Notes under the pieces: generated by a model | What the model was told of the DNA's origin: nothing | Seen by the model: only the letters and a program-made list of their open reading frames with translations | The model's database searches: none | Position numbers and translations under genes: made by a program | Assembly: GCA_002794035.1 (NCBI GenBank) | Contig: PCXQ01000004.1 | Location: 62,001-126,000 of the forward strand | Length of the DNA: 64,000 nucleotides | Origin: Candidatus Yanofskybacteria bacterium CG10_big_fil_rev_8_21_14_0_10_36_16 | GTDB taxonomy: Bacteria > Patescibacteria > Paceibacteria > 2-02-FULL-40-12 > IGHO2-01-FULL-4-A | Reading direction: 5' to 3' | In this document: positions 9,490 through 17,560 of the stretch, piece by piece | Numbering within the stretch: position 1 is the first letter of the stretch | Layout of the letters: every line of letters starts with the position of its first letter

Positions 9490-9735
9490 TTATTGGTCGC
9501 TATTTCTTATAGCAGCAAATATCAAATCAGCCAATTCTTGAGGAGTGGTGCTATCTGTGTAATCAACATCGTATTTATCTGCTATTTCCCTTAGTGTATT
9601 TATTGACTCTGTACTTCCTGACTCTACTAATTCGCTTATATAATCTTGGCTGGGTTCGCCAAACTCATCAAGCCATTCACTTGCCTCCTCAATTGGTTTT
9701 TCTGTTTCTTCAATTGTTTTATTATTTTCGTCCAT
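9490..9735 (-). CDS. Small acidic hypothetical protein
   Basis: This 81-residue, strongly acidic protein has an N-terminal Glu/Thr-rich part (about 1-25) and a more structured C-terminal half. The phrase TLREIADKYDVDYTDSTTPQ resembles small helical domains that bind nucleic acid or protein ends, but I cannot assign a family. It has its own terminator. Confidence 0.65.
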   Translation of the reverse strand: MDENNKTIEETEKPIEEASEWLDEFGEPSQDYISELVESGSTESINTLREIADKYDVDYTDSTTPQELADLIFAAIRNSDQ

Positions 9736-9801
9736 AATTTAATGATAACAAACCTTATTTTAAATTCAAGAGATGAATCTGTGATGAAAATTTAAAAAGT
9801 T

Positions 9802-11094
9802 TTATAAACTGTTTGCAAAGTCCCTAATCCAATTCTCGTTTGTTGCACCTGTTGGATATGAATTAATTTCAGTCCAGTTAACAGGGGCAATTTGTTTTTC
9901 TGCAAGACCAATCTGGCTTAGTAATTGATCAGATACAAAATATTTTATTCCGCCATCCAAAAAGTAAATCTTGCGAGGCCATATACCCTCAAGATAAATA
10001 AATTTATTATCAGGAAAACTATAAACAGAACCCGTAGCGCCAGGTGGTACAACCAAAACGTCTCCCCACTCATTTCCGTATGAAAGAAAAACTTGTTCGT
10101 TAGGAACATGACGTTTTAATCCTTTTTCGGTAACATAATAAACCTTATAATCATTTTGAACTCTAACTAAGCTACCCAATGGTATGTCCACAGTTAAAGA
10201 ACCCTTGATGGCAGAAGCCGAAACTGATTGCTCAACGCCCAAAACCTTACAATAAACAGGATCATTGCAATTTATTGGCCCCCAAACGCCGTCTGTGTCC
10301 CTCTCTAAATCTCTTCTGTCAGGATTTTCTAATTGTACCGCTAATATATATCCAAATCCTCTAATGTTTTCTAAGGCGCCTGTAACACTTTTATAATCAT
10401 AATCAATTATTGACCCGTCTATGGCAGGAATTGAGGCAGGCATTTTACTAATATATTGTCTGCCTGAACTATTTTTTCTTGTTAAAACATTTCCTAATTC
10501 TCTCCATCTAATATCCGGATTTACCCCGTTAACTATCGGGTAATTTCCCTTATCATTAAAGTAATATCTCAATGCTGAAGCAACCTTATTAAGGTCTGAA
10601 ATTCTCCTGCTGTCATTTTTGTCTTTAAGGCGGTCTCCACCTTCTCTAAAATTTAAGGTTATAGATTCAATAAAAGGACTTTGACTATCATTTGAAGGTC
10701 TGGTTAAAACAGCAGCCCACCTAAGCTCTCTGCCTGATGTTTGAAATTGACTTAAATATCCCGGGATAAGCTGTATCCAGGAATCTCCCCCGTCATTGCT
10801 AGCAAAGTAAACTATTCTAGAACCTCCGGGCAATGAATGTGCCGCACTCATAGAAATATTGGTGATATCATAACTTGTACGTCTAACATTTCTAGACTCA
10901 ACACGGGAAGCCGAGGATTCATCTGCAATAAAAATACGCCCGCTTCTTATTTCTGCAGTAGTAACATCAGGGTTAATATTTCGTGTGCTATCAAAAGTAT
11001 CAGTAAACACAAAGCTTTCCGCAACTAAAGAAAGCGGGAAAAAGCTTAAAAAAGCCAATGAGATCAATAATGTTGTAGATAAAATCTTGTTCAT
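9802..11094 (-). CDS. Secreted protein with pseudopilin-like central segment
   Basis: I place the start at the second ATG (11092-11094) because it gives a clean signal peptide (MNKILSTTLLISLAFLSFF). The N-terminal ~150 residues look like a beta-sandwich. A segment at about 165-270 (RISDLNKVASALRYYFNDKG) strongly resembles the soluble part of type II/IV pseudopilins. The C-terminal ~140 residues contain the VYYVTEKGLKRHVPN-type repeat shared with the proteins at 11267-12442 and 61420-63042. The protein probably acts at the cell surface; its exact role is unknown. Confidence 0.75.
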   Translation of the reverse strand: MNKILSTTLLISLAFLSFFPLSLVAESFVFTDTFDSTRNINPDVTTAEIRSGRIFIADESSASRVESRNVRRTSYDITNISMSAAHSLPGGSRIVYFASNDGGDSWIQLIPGYLSQFQTSGRELRWAAVLTRPSNDSQSPFIESITLNFREGGDRLKDKNDSRRISDLNKVASALRYYFNDKGNYPIVNGVNPDIRWRELGNVLTRKNSSGRQYISKMPASIPAIDGSIIDYDYKSVTGALENIRGFGYILAVQLENPDRRDLERDTDGVWGPINCNDPVYCKVLGVEQSVSASAIKGSLTVDIPLGSLVRVQNDYKVYYVTEKGLKRHVPNEQVFLSYGNEWGDVLVVPPGATGSVYSFPDNKFIYLEGIWPRKIYFLDGGIKYFVSDQLLSQIGLAEKQIAPVNWTEINSYPTGATNENWIRDFANSL

Positions 11095-11163
11095 AATCTT
11101 ATTATACATCTTAAATTATATTTAGTCAATATAGAGATAATAATATTTTTTTTAAAAACATTT

Positions 11164-11190
11164 TAAAAAATCCGCACTTTTGATGCGAAT
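11164..11190 (-). terminator. Rho-independent terminator (weak)
   Basis: A 6-bp stem (11171-11176 with 11184-11189) is followed by six T on the minus strand. It is about 75 bases past the L,D-transpeptidase stop. Confidence 0.55.
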
Positions 11191-11266
11191 TTGGGTAGCA
11201 TTCTTTAATAATGGGACATATCGTATAAACTCATTAATCCCAAATAACTTAAATTGTGTTTTTAAA

Positions 11267-12442
11267 TCAGTAAGCCGCTACAAGAGGAACATCGTCTCCC
11301 GATGGATAATAATCTAACTCTTCTTGAGTAACTGTATAAATTTCATCCGAATCCCAACCAAAATAACCCCAAGCACTTAAACAATTTGAAACAGAACAAT
11401 TCATCCTGTGTTTAACCCATTGATTATCTATTTCATAAACCGTTCCATTTATATTGTTATCCCCCGGCGGCAAAACAACCCATTTAGATTTTAAATACCC
11501 ATCAAGAATTCCATCGGATACAATTTTTATACCTTCTTGAGAAATATTCGGATACCATTGGCTTATTTTTTCAACAGGTACTTTCCGTCTATACTTTTTA
11601 TCCGAAACATTTTTGATTATATAGACATCTGAGCTTGAATTTTCTCTGACCAAATCCCCGCTCTTTAAATCGCTCTCGGATATCAGTGGCGTAGAATGCA
11701 CGGCAAACTGTGTGCCTATTTCAGCAAAATCATAAACCTTTTTTGAATCTCCTTCATAAAGGCGGATACATCCTCCTGAGTATTTAGTTTCAATACGTTT
11801 TCCACCCGGCCAATAAGGCCACTCGTGTATAAAGTAATCCCCCTCAAATTGCATACTCCAAGGCATCCAAACATGTGATAAACTAGAAAAATGATTTGTT
11901 TCTTTTGTTTTAATACTAAAATTTCCCTGAATTGTAGGTGAAGTAGCTGGATTACCCTTGCCGGCAATTTTAAAAGTTTCAACTACTTTACCGTTTTGAT
12001 ACAAAGTCATAGTCATTGTTTGAAGATTTGCTTCTATAAACTTGCCTTCAAGGGGAATGCCGTTAATCTTATTAGGCAATGGAATATTTTCATCAACCAT
12101 CACAAAATATTCTTTTGCTATCGGCATAATAAGACCAAGGCCATATGTGGGCAACCCAACATTAACCTTATAGCTCATTCCGGGTTCAAATCCTTTTCGG
12201 GGCAAAAAGTGTAATTCCCTAAAATCATCTATCCAAACCAGTTCTCCATCAATAACAGGATTGATACTAAAAGAATTAATCGCCATATCTTTGTCTATCC
12301 ACTTTGGCAACTTAATAATAATTTGATCACCTGTTTCAGGCGAAGAAAAATAATCAACTCTAACAAAGCTGTCAAAAAACAAAACTCCCACCGCAACGGC
12401 GGAGAATACCACAACCACAATTACTATCAAACCCTTGTACAT
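11267..12442 (-). CDS. L,D-transpeptidase (YkuD) with C-terminal surface repeats
   Basis: This 391-residue protein has an N-terminal membrane anchor (about 3-25). The catalytic YkuD core at about 125-245 shows the histidine of FIHEWPYWPGG and the catalytic cysteine in SGGCIRLYEGD. L,D-transpeptidases make 3-3 peptidoglycan cross-links or attach proteins to the wall. The last ~140 residues carry two copies of the 'VYIIKN..KKYRRKVP' / 'YEIDNQWVKHRM' type repeat, also found in the neighbour at 9802-11094. The two may therefore act on the same envelope layer. Confidence 0.9.
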   Translation of the reverse strand: MYKGLIVIVVVVFSAVAVGVLFFDSFVRVDYFSSPETGDQIIIKLPKWIDKDMAINSFSINPVIDGELVWIDDFRELHFLPRKGFEPGMSYKVNVGLPTYGLGLIMPIAKEYFVMVDENIPLPNKINGIPLEGKFIEANLQTMTMTLYQNGKVVETFKIAGKGNPATSPTIQGNFSIKTKETNHFSSLSHVWMPWSMQFEGDYFIHEWPYWPGGKRIETKYSGGCIRLYEGDSKKVYDFAEIGTQFAVHSTPLISESDLKSGDLVRENSSSDVYIIKNVSDKKYRRKVPVEKISQWYPNISQEGIKIVSDGILDGYLKSKWVVLPPGDNNINGTVYEIDNQWVKHRMNCSVSNCLSAWGYFGWDSDEIYTVTQEELDYYPSGDDVPLVAAY

Positions 12443-12456
12443 ATCGTTATAATAAC

Positions 12457-12495
12457 AAAAAAACCCTCATCTTTTAAGACAAGGGTTTTCTTTTG
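12457..12495 (-). terminator. Rho-independent terminator
   Basis: AAAACCC and GGGTTTT arms surround a loop and are followed by T-runs on the minus strand, just past the SurA-like gene. Confidence 0.75.
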
Positions 12496-12512
12496 ATTAG
12501 TAAACTATATTC

Positions 12513-13271
12513 TTAAAAATATATTTCTATATCTGCTCCTTCTTCCAACTGGTCAATTGTTGAAGCCAATATTTGATTTAATTTCTGATTTTCTATGTAT
12601 CGGACTATATCTTCTCTTACATCTTCAAGAGGCGGGGCTTCAGCACCTTGGGCTTTCAACTGTTCATAAAAAGCGTTTACCTCTTCTTCTGAAGCAGTTA
12701 GCTCTTCTCCTGAAATCTGTTTTATATACTCTTGAGCAGTTAGCTGGTTTTTAATATTTGACTTAAACTGTTCTTCGCTTACGTTATTATCTGAAAGGAG
12801 TTTATTGAATGCTTCTTCACCGCCGGCGTTTTCCATGGCATCGTTAAAAAATGTATCTACATCTTCCTGAGAAATTTCAATTCCTTTTTTTTCTGCTTCC
12901 TGCAAAACCAAACGTTCTCTTATTAGTCCTCTCAAGGTCTTATCCTTAGCTTCTTTAACTTGCTCTTCATTTGTTGTATCTAAACCTTGGCTTTCTAGCG
13001 TGGCTAGAGACTGGCCATATCTTAACTCAAGTTCGCTAATTTTTATTTTTTCTCCATTAATCTCGGCTGCCACTCCTGATATTTTGTTAACAAAGTTGGA
13101 TATATCGCCAAGATTGTCTGCCTGGGTATAAGCCAATGCACCAGCAATAAGAATCACCACAAGAACTAGCGTATAAACCCAAGGCTTTGCCCTCTTCTTC
13201 TTAGATTTTTTTTGAGGCTCATCTTCCTCTAATTCTTCTGTTTCTTCTAATGTTTTTTCTTCATCTGACAT
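12513..13271 (-). CDS. Membrane-anchored SurA N-terminal-domain foldase-like protein
   Basis: The 252-residue product has an acidic/basic cytoplasmic tail (1-30), one transmembrane anchor (about 31-51) and a helical extracytoplasmic domain. That domain reads like the SurA/PrsA N-terminal chaperone region: INGEKIKISELELRYGQSL, then LIRERLVLQEAEKKGI. No parvulin (PPIase) domain follows, so it is probably a chaperone rather than an isomerase. It likely assists folding of exported proteins. Confidence 0.82.
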   Translation of the reverse strand: MSDEEKTLEETEELEEDEPQKKSKKKRAKPWVYTLVLVVILIAGALAYTQADNLGDISNFVNKISGVAAEINGEKIKISELELRYGQSLATLESQGLDTTNEEQVKEAKDKTLRGLIRERLVLQEAEKKGIEISQEDVDTFFNDAMENAGGEEAFNKLLSDNNVSEEQFKSNIKNQLTAQEYIKQISGEELTASEEEVNAFYEQLKAQGAEAPPLEDVREDIVRYIENQKLNQILASTIDQLEEGADIEIYF

Positions 13272-13390
13272 AATTTATAGATTAAATTTGAACACAAATT
13301 TAATAATTAAATTGTTTATTAGTTTTCAAATTATTTCACAAAACAAAAACAAATGCAAACGCCAGAAATGCTCACCCTGTGCATAATTAA

Positions 13391-13454
13391 ATCCCCACAC
13401 TCATCCGCAACAACTCAAAGTTGAGTGTCGGGACTAATACATGAGTGTGGGGAT
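13391..13454. repeat. Structured inverted repeat, 14-bp perfect arms
   Basis: ATCCCCACACTCAT (13391-13404) is perfectly complementary to 13441-13454. A second nested hairpin (ACTCAA-AG-TTGAGT, 13413-13426) lies inside. There is no T-run. It lies in the 208-bp gap between two minus-strand genes. Confidence 0.7.
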
Positions 13455-13479
13455 AAAAGGTCCAGTCAAGGCTGGGCCA

Positions 13480-13923
13480 TTAGTCCAAAATCACATCTTT
13501 CGGAAAATTTCTCATTTTTTCAAGTAATTCCCTTGCCTTGCCGCACTGTATAAGATCGCTAGGGTCTATCCTTGTTCTTCCTGTTGAATCAATATAAATA
13601 GGTGCGAAAGGCGGTATATCTCCTCTTTTTATGTCTTTTGCAAACTCTTCTCTATCTAACTGATATTCATGGAATCTAACCTTCTCTTGAATTTCTGAAT
13701 CAATTAATCCAACCCCAAAAATAATAAAAATTATTAAACCAGCAAGAAATATGGACCCTGCTTCTTTAAACAAATGAATACACAAAAAAACAAATAACAA
13801 CGCAATAAAATACAACATCAATAATGAACCGAAGGATTTAAGATGATAAACAATCCTTCTTTTTAATGAACGTCTTTTCCGCCAATATTCAAATGCGTCA
13901 ATGCTCTTCTTTTTTTTGCCCAT
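13480..13923 (-). CDS. Hypothetical small membrane protein
   Basis: I chose the ATG at 13921-13923 because a GGAGG lies seven bases upstream; the longer frame adds 21 residues without support. The 147-residue product begins with a very basic stretch (MGKKKKS, then RRSLKRR). It has two hydrophobic segments (about 34-55 and 58-80) and a soluble C-terminal half with DSTGRTRIDPSDLIQCG. I recognise no family. Confidence 0.65.
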   Translation of the reverse strand: MGKKKKSIDAFEYWRKRRSLKRRIVYHLKSFGSLLMLYFIALLFVFLCIHLFKEAGSIFLAGLIIFIIFGVGLIDSEIQEKVRFHEYQLDREEFAKDIKRGDIPPFAPIYIDSTGRTRIDPSDLIQCGKARELLEKMRNFPKDVILD

Positions 13924-14041
13924 ATCTGCCTCCAAAATTCTAAATTTTATCAACGAACTAAAGACATAGTAACACAATATCAGCATTTTTATAAAGAGTT
14001 CGGAAAATTAAAAGCCCCTAATAAAACGAGGCTCAGAAATA

Positions 14042-14299
14042 TTATTCAGAGCAAATCCACCCCACACGAGGCTCATAACAATCTGGATTAACAATTGGGT
14101 TTTCAAAATTGACTGACAGCTGTGCAAAACTTAGTGCGATAGCTGCCAGAAAAAAAATAATGATAATGCCTACTACAGGACCATAATCATCGGATTCATT
14201 TATATTTTCCTTTGATTCTGGATTCTTTAAATCACAGAGTGCCTTTATGCCACCCCCAAAACGTGTTGGGTTATTCATCACAGCAAACATCCTTTTCAA
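14042..14299 (-). CDS. Hypothetical small membrane protein, 85 residues
   Basis: One hydrophobic segment (about residues 44-66, VVGIIIIFFLAAIALSF) lies between polar ends; the C-terminal tail has two cysteines (NPDCYEPRVGWICSE). No family is recognised. Start ATG at 14297-14299. Confidence 0.55.
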   Translation of the reverse strand: MKRMFAVMNNPTRFGGGIKALCDLKNPESKENINESDDYGPVVGIIIIFFLAAIALSFAQLSVNFENPIVNPDCYEPRVGWICSE

Positions 14300-14387
14300 A
14301 TAATTAAAATAACTAAAAACAGTATAACATGGTTATACTGTTTTGTCTATCCCGCTCTTGAAATTTTCAAGAGTTTTACATTATCTT

Positions 14388-14435
14388 GCACATTCGCGCT
14401 ACTGCGCTCAGTACTTCCTCGCCTTCGTTCGTCAG
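14388..14435 (-). ncRNA. 48-nt structured motif directly 3' of tRNA-His (copy 1)
   Basis: On the minus strand this begins at the first base after tRNA-His position 73 and is 36/48 identical, without gaps, to 19719-19766 downstream of tRNA-Arg. The conserved core is GAAGTACTGAG then CAGTAG, ending in GAATGTGC. A 4-bp hairpin with loop AGTA is kept although two of its base pairs are swapped between copies. It may be a tRNA 3'-trailer element or a small RNA. Function unknown. Confidence 0.6.
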
Positions 14436-14508
14436 GGTGACCGACGGGATTTGAACCCGTAACCCCCGCCTCCACAAAGCGGTGCTCTGCCGTTGAGCTA
14501 CGATCACC
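14436..14508 (-). tRNA. tRNA-His (anticodon GTG)
   Basis: The cloverleaf is complete: acceptor GTGATCG/CGGTCAC, anticodon arm CCGCT-TTGTGGA-GGCGG with GTG, T-loop TTCAAAT. The typical extra G-1 pairs with C73. CCA is not encoded. Confidence 0.95.
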
Positions 14509-14585
14509 ATATTATGGTTTAATTTTCACAAAACCATCTTTACAATTCCCAACACCAAAGTCGTCGGGACTACGATCACCATATT
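14498..14585. repeat. 16-bp direct repeat of the tRNA-His 5' end
   Basis: CTACGATCACCATATT occurs at 14498-14513 (tRNA 5' end plus leader) and again at 14570-14585, 72 bp apart. This is a remnant of a local duplication or of integration at the tRNA. Confidence 0.75.
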
Positions 14586-14953
14586 TAATTTACAGACCTA
14601 TCTGTTTCTAACTTATCTTCTTCATCCAAAAACCTGTCCACTCCTTCAATATCAAAATAAGCAAGAATCTCATTGTTTGATTTGTCTCTTATCTCTAGTT
14701 TACCAACGGAACCGTCTTCTGTTTTTACTTCTTTTACATCAACCGCCACAACTCCGAAAATTTGAGCAACTTTTCTATTAAACTCATCTTGGTTAATATT
14801 TCCCTCTAATTTTTCCATAAATATTTTTGATATGGCTCCTTCTATAATTTCTGCACCTATTACATCCGCTCTACCAGCTTGCGTATCCAATTCTTTTACC
14901 GATGATTCTTCTTCGTCGCTTCTTTCTTCAATTTTTTCAAATTTTTCTGTCAT
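14585..14953 (-). CDS. Hypothetical acidic protein, 122 residues
   Basis: This soluble, acidic protein is Glu/Asp-rich at both ends. The central part (about 40-105) could be a small alpha/beta domain (FNRKVAQIFGVVAVDVKEV). I do not recognise a family. Start ATG at 14951-14953; the 3' end abuts the duplicated tRNA-His fragment. Confidence 0.65.
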   Translation of the reverse strand: MTEKFEKIEERSDEEESSVKELDTQAGRADVIGAEIIEGAISKIFMEKLEGNINQDEFNRKVAQIFGVVAVDVKEVKTEDGSVGKLEIRDKSNNEILAYFDIEGVDRFLDEEDKLETDRSVN

Positions 14954-14991
14954 GTTTTTATAATTCTACAACAAAACAAACATAAAGTGAA

Positions 14992-15060
14992 GCCCTGTGG
15001 GCTAAAAAATAAATTATCTCTTAATATTAACTAAATCTTAAATTTTTTAGCCCACAGGGC
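14992..15060. repeat. Perfect 19-bp inverted repeat upstream of the 14585 gene
   Basis: Bases 14992-15010 and 15042-15060 are perfectly complementary and separated by 31 bases. It lies between the start of the 14585-14953 gene and the end of murD, without an obvious T-run. It could be a terminator/processing hairpin for murD or an inserted repeat. Confidence 0.7.
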
Positions 15061-15147
15061 GGAATCCCACCCAAAAGACCTTATTGCTCTCAAGCCATTT
15101 GTATCCAAGTCACAACTTGGGGTTTTGAGGGCGCGGATAAACAGTCA

Positions 15148-16611
15148 TTACTTAACCCACCTTGCTTTTGACTCGCCCAGGGCAGACTTAACTTTTTTAA
15201 CTAAAGCATTGAATTGTTCCCCGCGGTCAAACTCATGCTTAAACTTCTCAAAACTCTTAGCTCCGGGCGAAAATAGAATAATATTTCTTTTATCACCCTT
15301 GCCAATTGATTTCATTGCCTGAAAAAAGCAAACATCAAGCATTTTATAAACACGGGGATTTTTAAAATTTAATTCTTTTAGCATTTTATCTGTGGCGCTT
15401 CCTTCAATAAAAACAACATCTTTTTCTGGCAATGTTTTTTTAATCTCAACAGCCCAGCCTTTATAATCCAGATCTGCATCAGTACCTCCGGTAATTAAAA
15501 TCAACTTAGCATTCTTCCTTCTAAATCTTTGCACAGCAGCAATTGAAGCATCCGGAGAAGTTGCTGTCGTATCATTTATAATTTCCAACTTACGATTTTT
15601 AAATACAACCTCTTGCCTAAAAGGTACTTGGGGCAAAGATTCTATTTTTTTAATAATTTTAGGCAAAGGAACTCCAAAAGAACTAGCGGCAAGAGTAGAA
15701 GCTAAAAGGTTTTCCAGATTATGCCTACCCCATCTTTCAATAAATATCTGGGCATCATAAAATAATTTTTCATTTTTGCCCTTTTTAACATATATAGATA
15801 AATTCTTATCTATATAAATGCCGTTTTGATTATCGCTAAATGGAGTCAAAGAAAAAAATAATATTTTTGATTTAGGTTTTTTTTCTTTAAAAAATTTAGT
15901 CCAGTTATTGTTTTCATTTAAAATTAATGTCTGGTCCTTATTTTGATATCTAAAAATATTAGCTTTAGTTTCCGCATAATCCTTAATACCCCTATACCTG
16001 TTAAGGTGGTCTTTATATATGTTTGTTATTACTGCCACATCAGGACTTATTTTTACAAAAGATAAAAACTCCAGCAAAAAAGATGGCAACTCCAAAACAA
16101 TAGGGGCATTGCCTTTATACTTATCGACCATCTCCAATAAAGGATGTTTCGTAAAGTTTCCCGCGAGGGTGGCTTTGGGATGTTTCGCTTGTAAAAAATG
16201 ACGTAGCCAATGCACAGTAGTTGTCTTGCCTCTTGTTCCCGTAACACCAAGGGTTCGGGCAGGACATATTTTATAAAACAAAGTTAATTCGTTCTCTATT
16301 TGTTTCCCATGTTTTTTGGCCAAAATTAAAAATTTATTTCTAAAAGAAACCCCGGGGTTAACCACTATTATGTCGTTTTGTAAAAAATCTTCTTTTTTGT
16401 GTTCTCCTAAAACATATTTAATCGGTTTTTTTATTTTTTTTAGATTATCTAATGTATTTTTTAATTTGCTCGAATCTCTAAGATCAGTTATTGTAAGAAT
16501 TGCACCATGCTTTAAAAGCCACTTTGCAGTTGCCAAACCACCCCCGAGTGTTCCGAGACCCATTAGCAATACTTTTTTATTCTTAATGAAATTATTAGAT
16601 TCTTTTAGCAT
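15148..16611 (-). CDS. murD: UDP-N-acetylmuramoylalanine--D-glutamate ligase
   Basis: This Mur ligase adds D-Glu to UDP-MurNAc-L-Ala in the cytoplasmic stage of peptidoglycan synthesis. The 487-residue product shows an N-terminal Rossmann-like domain (VLLMGLGTLGGGLATAKWLL), the ATP P-loop GTRGKTTT (125-132) and the central EL-PSFLLE motif. The C-terminal ligase domain contains NDTTATSPDASIAA and ITGGTDADLDY. Length and motif order fit MurD better than MurC/E/F. It is divergent from nadK and not in the division cluster at 41-46 kb. Confidence 0.9.
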   Translation of the reverse strand: MLKESNNFIKNKKVLLMGLGTLGGGLATAKWLLKHGAILTITDLRDSSKLKNTLDNLKKIKKPIKYVLGEHKKEDFLQNDIIVVNPGVSFRNKFLILAKKHGKQIENELTLFYKICPARTLGVTGTRGKTTTVHWLRHFLQAKHPKATLAGNFTKHPLLEMVDKYKGNAPIVLELPSFLLEFLSFVKISPDVAVITNIYKDHLNRYRGIKDYAETKANIFRYQNKDQTLILNENNNWTKFFKEKKPKSKILFFSLTPFSDNQNGIYIDKNLSIYVKKGKNEKLFYDAQIFIERWGRHNLENLLASTLAASSFGVPLPKIIKKIESLPQVPFRQEVVFKNRKLEIINDTTATSPDASIAAVQRFRRKNAKLILITGGTDADLDYKGWAVEIKKTLPEKDVVFIEGSATDKMLKELNFKNPRVYKMLDVCFFQAMKSIGKGDKRNIILFSPGAKSFEKFKHEFDRGEQFNALVKKVKSALGESKARWVK

Positions 16612-16662
16612 TTGCCGCTAAATTACCATAAAAAAAGAATTATTCCAATTTAGTTATCCAAA

Positions 16663-17505
16663 ATGAAGAAAAAAATCAAAACAGTTCACCTATTTTATTA
16701 TACCGAAAATAAAAGGGCTGTTTTATGGAAAAATAAAATACAAAAATGGCTCAATAAAAATCATGCAGGCATTGAATTGGTAGAGGATGATGCTGACGTA
16801 GTTATGGTTCTGGGCGGTGATGGAACCATCCTTGAAGCTGCGAACAAATTCGGAGCTACAGGTTCTTTGATTATAGGCTTAAATCTTGGCAATGTCGGTT
16901 TTTTGGCATCAGTAAGAAAACCAGCCAATTTTATGAAAAACATAAAAAGATTATTTAGCGGTCAATACAAGGTAGCCGAAAGAATGATGGCCAATGCAGA
17001 AATAATAAGAAAAGGCAAAAAAATATTTTCACTAAACGCATTTAATGACATAGCAGTACAAAGCCCCCTTGGCATGGTAGAGCTTGAAGTAAAAATAGAA
17101 GATCATCCTCTGCAATTTATACGAGGCACAGGCGTTTTGGTATCAACCTCAACCGGCTCTACTGCAATGAATCTTTCTTACCACGGCCCCATAGTAACAC
17201 CAGACATAAAAAGTTTTATAATAACAGAGCTGGCTGACCACAATACACCCACACCAAGTATAGTTATAGAAAAAAACAGAATGATCACTATTAATGTTTT
17301 AGACTTTAGAGAGATGGGCTTATTGATGTTAAGCAAAAACAGCCAAAAAATTGACACCGTGCTTACTGTTGATGGAAGTGTAATTCAACCATTAAAAAAG
17401 AAAGACAAAGTAATAATCCAGCACTCTCCTCAACTTATAAAATTTGTGGAATTTGAAGATCATTACTTTTTCAAATCCCTTCAAGAAAAATTTGCTTTTA
17501 AATAA
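16663..17505 (+). CDS. nadK: NAD kinase
   Basis: The 280-residue protein phosphorylates NAD to NADP. It contains GGDGTILEAA (51-60; the GGDG catalytic/ATP motif), LNLGNVGFLA and the second conserved motif GVLVSTSTGSTAMNLSYHGP. Length is normal. It stands alone on the plus strand, divergent from murD. Confidence 0.94.
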   Translation: MKKKIKTVHLFYYTENKRAVLWKNKIQKWLNKNHAGIELVEDDADVVMVLGGDGTILEAANKFGATGSLIIGLNLGNVGFLASVRKPANFMKNIKRLFSGQYKVAERMMANAEIIRKGKKIFSLNAFNDIAVQSPLGMVELEVKIEDHPLQFIRGTGVLVSTSTGSTAMNLSYHGPIVTPDIKSFIITELADHNTPTPSIVIEKNRMITINVLDFREMGLLMLSKNSQKIDTVLTVDGSVIQPLKKKDKVIIQHSPQLIKFVEFEDHYFFKSLQEKFAFK

Positions 17506-17526
17506 AAACCCCGCCATTGGCGGGGC
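17501..17526 (-). terminator. Rho-independent terminator for the gene at 17561
   Basis: CCCCGCC-ATT-GGCGGGG is followed on the minus strand by TTTTTATT. It also lies right at the end of nadK but has no T-run in that direction. Confidence 0.85.
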
Positions 17527-17560
17527 CACTTTCAATCTTTATCCCGCCTCAGCGGGACTT

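Noticed and set aside
16053..16250. Frame on the minus strand inside murD
   Set aside because: It is a shadow of murD in another frame with no independent support.
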